Position numbers and translations under genes: made by a program
The notes under the pieces: model-generated
Databases searched by the model: none
Told to the model about the DNA's origin: nothing
Seen by the model: the letters and a program-made list of their open reading frames with translations, nothing else
Shown: one piece after another, positions 61,098-64,000 of the stretch
Numbering within the stretch: position 1 is the stretch's first letter
How the letters are laid out: the number at the start of each line of letters is the position of its first letter
Assembly (NCBI GenBank): GCA_965222175.1
Contig: OZ244938.1
Span: 62,001-126,000 of the forward strand
Source: NORP240 sp965222175
GTDB lineage: Bacteria; Pseudomonadota; Gammaproteobacteria; Pseudomonadales; Pseudohongiellaceae
DNA length: 64,000 bases
Direction of reading: 5' to 3'

Positions 61098-61232
61098 TCG
61101 CCGCCACGCGTTGCATACCGGGTTTTTCAGGATGGTCAACGGGTGAAATTCCTTGAAAAACTGGTGACATAGGCGTAACGTCTGTAAGTTAATATCGCAG
61201 ATCCCCACGCGACACAGAAGATGGAGGAACCC

Positions 61233-62240
61233 ATGAAAAAGCAGGCTCTCGAAGCTGTTTGTCTTACCCTTGGCGGATTGCTGGTGGCGCCCTTCCTGAT
61301 GGCTCAGGACACCGAAATCCCCCGAACCGCCTACGGTCACCCGGATTTTCAGGGCACGTATACTTTCCGCACTATCACGCCTTTGAATCGCCCGCCGGAG
61401 CTGGCAGACAAGGAAACCCTGACGCCGGAAGAGGCGGAGGAGTGGGAAGCCTATGAAAACCGTCGCCAGAACCGCGACCTGATTATCGATTCCGTGGGAG
61501 GAGCAGGCTATCCACCCGGCGTTATCTCCTACAATGAATTCTGGTACGAGCGTGGCAGCGAAACCATTGCTTCGCGACGCACCTCGCTGATCTACGATCC
61601 ACCCAATGGCCGCATTCCGCCGCTGAATGAAGCAGGTCGACAGCGGCGCGCCGAATACCAGCAGATGGTATTCGAGAGTGCCGGTCCAGAAGGGCGCACC
61701 ACCGTTGACCGCTGTATCACCGGCTTCGTCGGTGGTCCGCCGATGATTCCAGGATCCTATAACAACAACATGCAGCTGGTGCAGACCAAGGATCACGTGA
61801 TGATCCTCAACGAGATGGTGCACTCCGCGCGCATAATTCCCTACGCCGATGAACACAGCACCAAGCAGCTGAAGTGGGAAGGTGATTCCATCGCCCGCTG
61901 GGAAGGCGAAACCCTGGTGATTCACACCAGAAACTTCTACCACGACTACAATCTGCGCGGCATGTCGGATCAGGCTCAGGTAACCGAGCGCATCAGCTGG
62001 ATAGACGAAAACACCCTGAACTACGACTTCACCGTCGAGGATCCGCTGTCCTGGGATGAAACCTGGTCTGCACGACTGCCCCTGAGGCGCTCCACTGACC
62101 CGGTATATGAGTATGCCTGCCACGAGGGCAATCACGGTCTGATGGGTATTCTGGCCGGCTGGAGACGCTACGAGGTGATGGGCTTCAATGGCGACGGTTC
62201 GCCCAAGTCCGATACCGGTACCGTGCCCACCGCAGAGTAA
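61233..62240 (+). CDS. Secreted protein of unknown function
   Basis: A 335-residue protein from the ATG at 61233, which has GGAGG six bases upstream. Signal peptide ends FLMAQ. The early motif PDFQGTYTFRTITPLNRP recalls a family of secreted proteins often found beside PQQ enzymes in environmental proteobacteria, whose role is unknown. The later text includes QLVQTKDHVMILNEMVHSARIIP and IARWEGETLVIHTRNF, typical of that family. It is likely periplasmic. It sits 135 bases after the amidohydrolase gene. Confidence 0.75.
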   Translation: MKKQALEAVCLTLGGLLVAPFLMAQDTEIPRTAYGHPDFQGTYTFRTITPLNRPPELADKETLTPEEAEEWEAYENRRQNRDLIIDSVGGAGYPPGVISYNEFWYERGSETIASRRTSLIYDPPNGRIPPLNEAGRQRRAEYQQMVFESAGPEGRTTVDRCITGFVGGPPMIPGSYNNNMQLVQTKDHVMILNEMVHSARIIPYADEHSTKQLKWEGDSIARWEGETLVIHTRNFYHDYNLRGMSDQAQVTERISWIDENTLNYDFTVEDPLSWDETWSARLPLRRSTDPVYEYACHEGNHGLMGILAGWRRYEVMGFNGDGSPKSDTGTVPTAE

Positions 62241-62279
62241 TTGAACGCAAAGTCATTCAGTAAGCGAAATTGGCAAGGT

Positions 62280-62310
62280 AAAACGGCAGTCCCTACGGGG
62301 CTGCCGTTTT
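62280..62310. terminator. Bidirectional terminator between convergent genes
   Basis: AAAACGGCAG (62280-62289) and CTGCCGTTTT (62301-62310) pair perfectly around an 11-base loop, with A-runs and T-runs on either side. It separates the secreted-protein gene and the convergent serine hydrolase gene. Confidence 0.85.
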
Positions 62311-62321
62311 CGTATCCGCCT

Positions 62322-63686
62322 TCAGTTTTCCAGCAAAGCGTCCAGGATAGCGGCAAATCGCTGGTTGGCGGGGTAGCTGCCTGCCGTCCAGCCCAGGCGC
62401 ACAATCACGGTTTCTCTGGACGGCACAACCATAACCCACTGCTGACGATTGCCCTGGGCGGCGAACGCGTCTTCGGGCAGGTCCGGCCAGCGTAACTGTG
62501 CATTGCCACGATTCAGCCACCACTGGTAGCCGTAGGCCGCATCATTTTCGGCAGTATTGGGCGACGTGGCTTTACGGACCCAGTCTGCACTGACCAGGCG
62601 CCGGCCATTGATGACGCCGCCGTTCAGCATCAGCTGTCCGATCCGTGCCCAGTCCCTGGCGCTGGCATAGAAATAAGAGCTGCCCATAAACACCCCACCG
62701 GCGTCCACCTCGAATACGGCGTGCTGAAACGCCATGGGTACGTAAATATTTTCCATAAAGTCGCGGTAGCTGGATCGCAGTGACGCGCCGGTGTTGTTGA
62801 AATAAACCAGTGATAGCAGATTCGCCGTTCCGGAACTGTAATTGAAATGGGCTCCCGGCTCGTGGACAAGAGGTTTCTGCAGCACGTAGCGGGCCGCGAA
62901 GGGTTCGGTAAACAGCATGGTGGTGGCGTCATCGCCAGGATCGTATTGCTCGGAGAACGCCAGTCCGTCGGTCATGGTCAGCAGCTGGGGCAGCGTGATT
63001 GCAGCGCGCCGGTCATCGGACCACTGGTGGAAACCGGGGCTCCCCGACATTGTCAGTTTATCGCGATAGGCCAGGTTACCCAGCATCACCGACATCAGGC
63101 TCTTTGCCATGGACCAGCCCAGCAGTGGCGTCTGTGCCGAGACGCCCTGATCGTAGACCTCGGCGACCAGGTCACCCCGGTAGACCACTGCCAGGGCGCG
63201 GGTGTTGAGACCGGCGGCGTTGTCGCTGTCCACCAGATCTTCCACCAGCGCCTGGATAGCCTCGCCAGGAGGATAAGCCAGGTCACCGGCGGGCCAGTAT
63301 GCAGCGGTATCAACTGCCGGTAACGGCATTCCGCCATCCCGGACATCGACCTCCGGATAATCGATAGTGCAGCCCAGGCCGGGCAGGTGGGACGCTGATG
63401 TTTCGCTCAAGCCAAATAACGAGGCCGTCACTTTCCTGGCGGCATCATCGTACTCGATAGTGAGATTTTCCAGTATCGGTGAATACTGAACCAGGTCGCT
63501 GAAGGCCTGTTCTCTGCTCAGTCCGGATACGTAGCGGGCGCTGCACAGCAGCTTCGCGCCGATACCCGTGCCCACGCCCGGCGCCGCCAGCAGGTAGGCG
63601 GGAGAAAAACCGGCCAGCGTGGCCAAACCCAGCAGGGCCGCTATCAGTAGCAGCAGCGTGATCAGCGCATGACGAACTTTTCGCAT
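62322..63686 (-). CDS. Serine hydrolase of the beta-lactamase / class C family
   Basis: A 454-residue protein from the ATG at 63686 (the frame extends 28 further codons with no support). An N-terminal hydrophobic helix (residues 6-25) anchors it. The active-site S-x-x-K is S192-M-A-K195 in WSMAKSLMSV, with the Y-x-N-like site in FNYSSG. This is the EstB/penicillin-binding-protein-like group of esterases and D-aminopeptidases rather than a resistance enzyme. Substrate unknown. The ribosome site is weak. Confidence 0.83.
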   Translation of the reverse strand: MRKVRHALITLLLLIAALLGLATLAGFSPAYLLAAPGVGTGIGAKLLCSARYVSGLSREQAFSDLVQYSPILENLTIEYDDAARKVTASLFGLSETSASHLPGLGCTIDYPEVDVRDGGMPLPAVDTAAYWPAGDLAYPPGEAIQALVEDLVDSDNAAGLNTRALAVVYRGDLVAEVYDQGVSAQTPLLGWSMAKSLMSVMLGNLAYRDKLTMSGSPGFHQWSDDRRAAITLPQLLTMTDGLAFSEQYDPGDDATTMLFTEPFAARYVLQKPLVHEPGAHFNYSSGTANLLSLVYFNNTGASLRSSYRDFMENIYVPMAFQHAVFEVDAGGVFMGSSYFYASARDWARIGQLMLNGGVINGRRLVSADWVRKATSPNTAENDAAYGYQWWLNRGNAQLRWPDLPEDAFAAQGNRQQWVMVVPSRETVIVRLGWTAGSYPANQRFAAILDALLEN

Positions 63687-63797
63687 AGCATCTATACTCG
63701 TTGAATGGCCAATCCCTGGCTGACCGGCACATTGCCGACGAGGCCGGTCTTTCACGGCCCGCTTTGTCAACCTGAAATAAAAACTGGAGGAATCCTG

Positions 63798-64000
63798 ATG
63801 AGTGATTTAACTGAAGACATCGTGGAATTGCAAACGCGACTCCAGTTCCAGGAGGATGTCATCCACAAACTGGATACCGTGGTGATTCAGCAGAGTGAAG
63901 TACTGGACGCATTACGGCGTCGCCTGGCAGTGCTGGAGGAACGTCTTGAGCAGCTGGACCATGAACGGGAGAGTGCCACGGACACACCGGAGCCCAGGCC
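63798..64000 (+). CDS. slyX: SlyX family protein (cut by the window edge)
   Basis: The first 67 codons of SlyX are present, with GGAGG before the ATG. The protein begins MSDLTEDIVELQTRLQFQED and continues IHKLDTVVIQQSEVLDALRRRL, the coiled-coil pattern of the family (about 70 residues). The stop codon is beyond the window. SlyX is common in gammaproteobacteria and its role is not settled. Confidence 0.9.
   Translation, partial: MSDLTEDIVELQTRLQFQEDVIHKLDTVVIQQSEVLDALRRRLAVLEERLEQLDHERESATDTPEPR

Overview
The window reads as a GC-rich chromosomal segment of a free-living gammaproteobacterium, probably marine or aquatic and uncultured. The grounds are a slyX gene at the right edge, GC-biased codon use that opens long antisense frames, and many exported oxidoreductases: PQQ beta-propellers, c-type cytochromes, Tat-exported enzymes and a TonB receptor. 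The lineage is an inference from gene content; nothing here fixes the genus. I see no tRNA, rRNA, CRISPR array, intact insertion sequence or prophage.

Layout. 0.3-5.5 kb: a beta-barrel protein, a polytopic membrane protein, phosphoenolpyruvate carboxylase, a DUF2164 protein and a small VOC protein. 5.5-6.4 kb: a non-coding stretch with tandem repeats and an unassigned terminator. 6.4-11.8 kb: an exported metallo-beta-lactamase-fold enzyme, a flavin monooxygenase, a luciferase-like monooxygenase and a MscS channel. 12-16 kb: an ECF sigma factor, a HEAT-repeat putative anti-sigma factor and a DTSGG-repeat DUF4097 protein, followed by DUF3500. 16-21.4 kb: a Tat-exported amidohydrolase, two overlapping HupE/UreJ proteins and a second sigma-factor operon. 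21.5-25.4 kb: two-domain VOC, DUF1499, threonine synthase, a Rdx/SelW-like selenoprotein with an in-frame TGA (C8-x-x-U11) and DoxX. 25.4-35 kb: secreted, hydrolase and SDR proteins, a Met/His-rich protein, an RlmI/K-like methyltransferase, a sulfotransferase-GT4-DUF2334 operon and a membrane-anchored cupin.

35.5-51.4 kb is the most distinctive region. It holds a diheme cytochrome, two PQQ dehydrogenase-like proteins, a monoheme cytochrome, an exported HpcH/HpaI aldolase and a cytochrome c-copper monooxygenase fusion with the histidine layout of peptidylglycine hydroxylating monooxygenase (PHM). An unknown secreted protein, two NHL propellers with the metal-site layout of peptidyl-hydroxyglycine amidating lyase (PAL), a glucose-dehydrogenase-type PQQ protein and, behind a perfect FNR/ANR box, a Met-rich TonB receptor of the OprC type follow. 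Together these suggest a periplasmic, copper-dependent oxidation pathway wired to cytochromes. Its substrate is unknown.

51.4-64 kb is scattered catabolic content: an HSL-type esterase, a split-barrel protein, a DMT exporter, a D-threonine-aldolase-like enzyme, a quinone oxidoreductase, an enolase-superfamily enzyme, a saccharopine-dehydrogenase-like reductase, an amidohydrolase lipoprotein, a secreted protein of unknown role, a serine hydrolase and the start of slyX. Several start codons were moved from the longest frame to the one with a good ribosome binding site; some of these are TTG or GTG.
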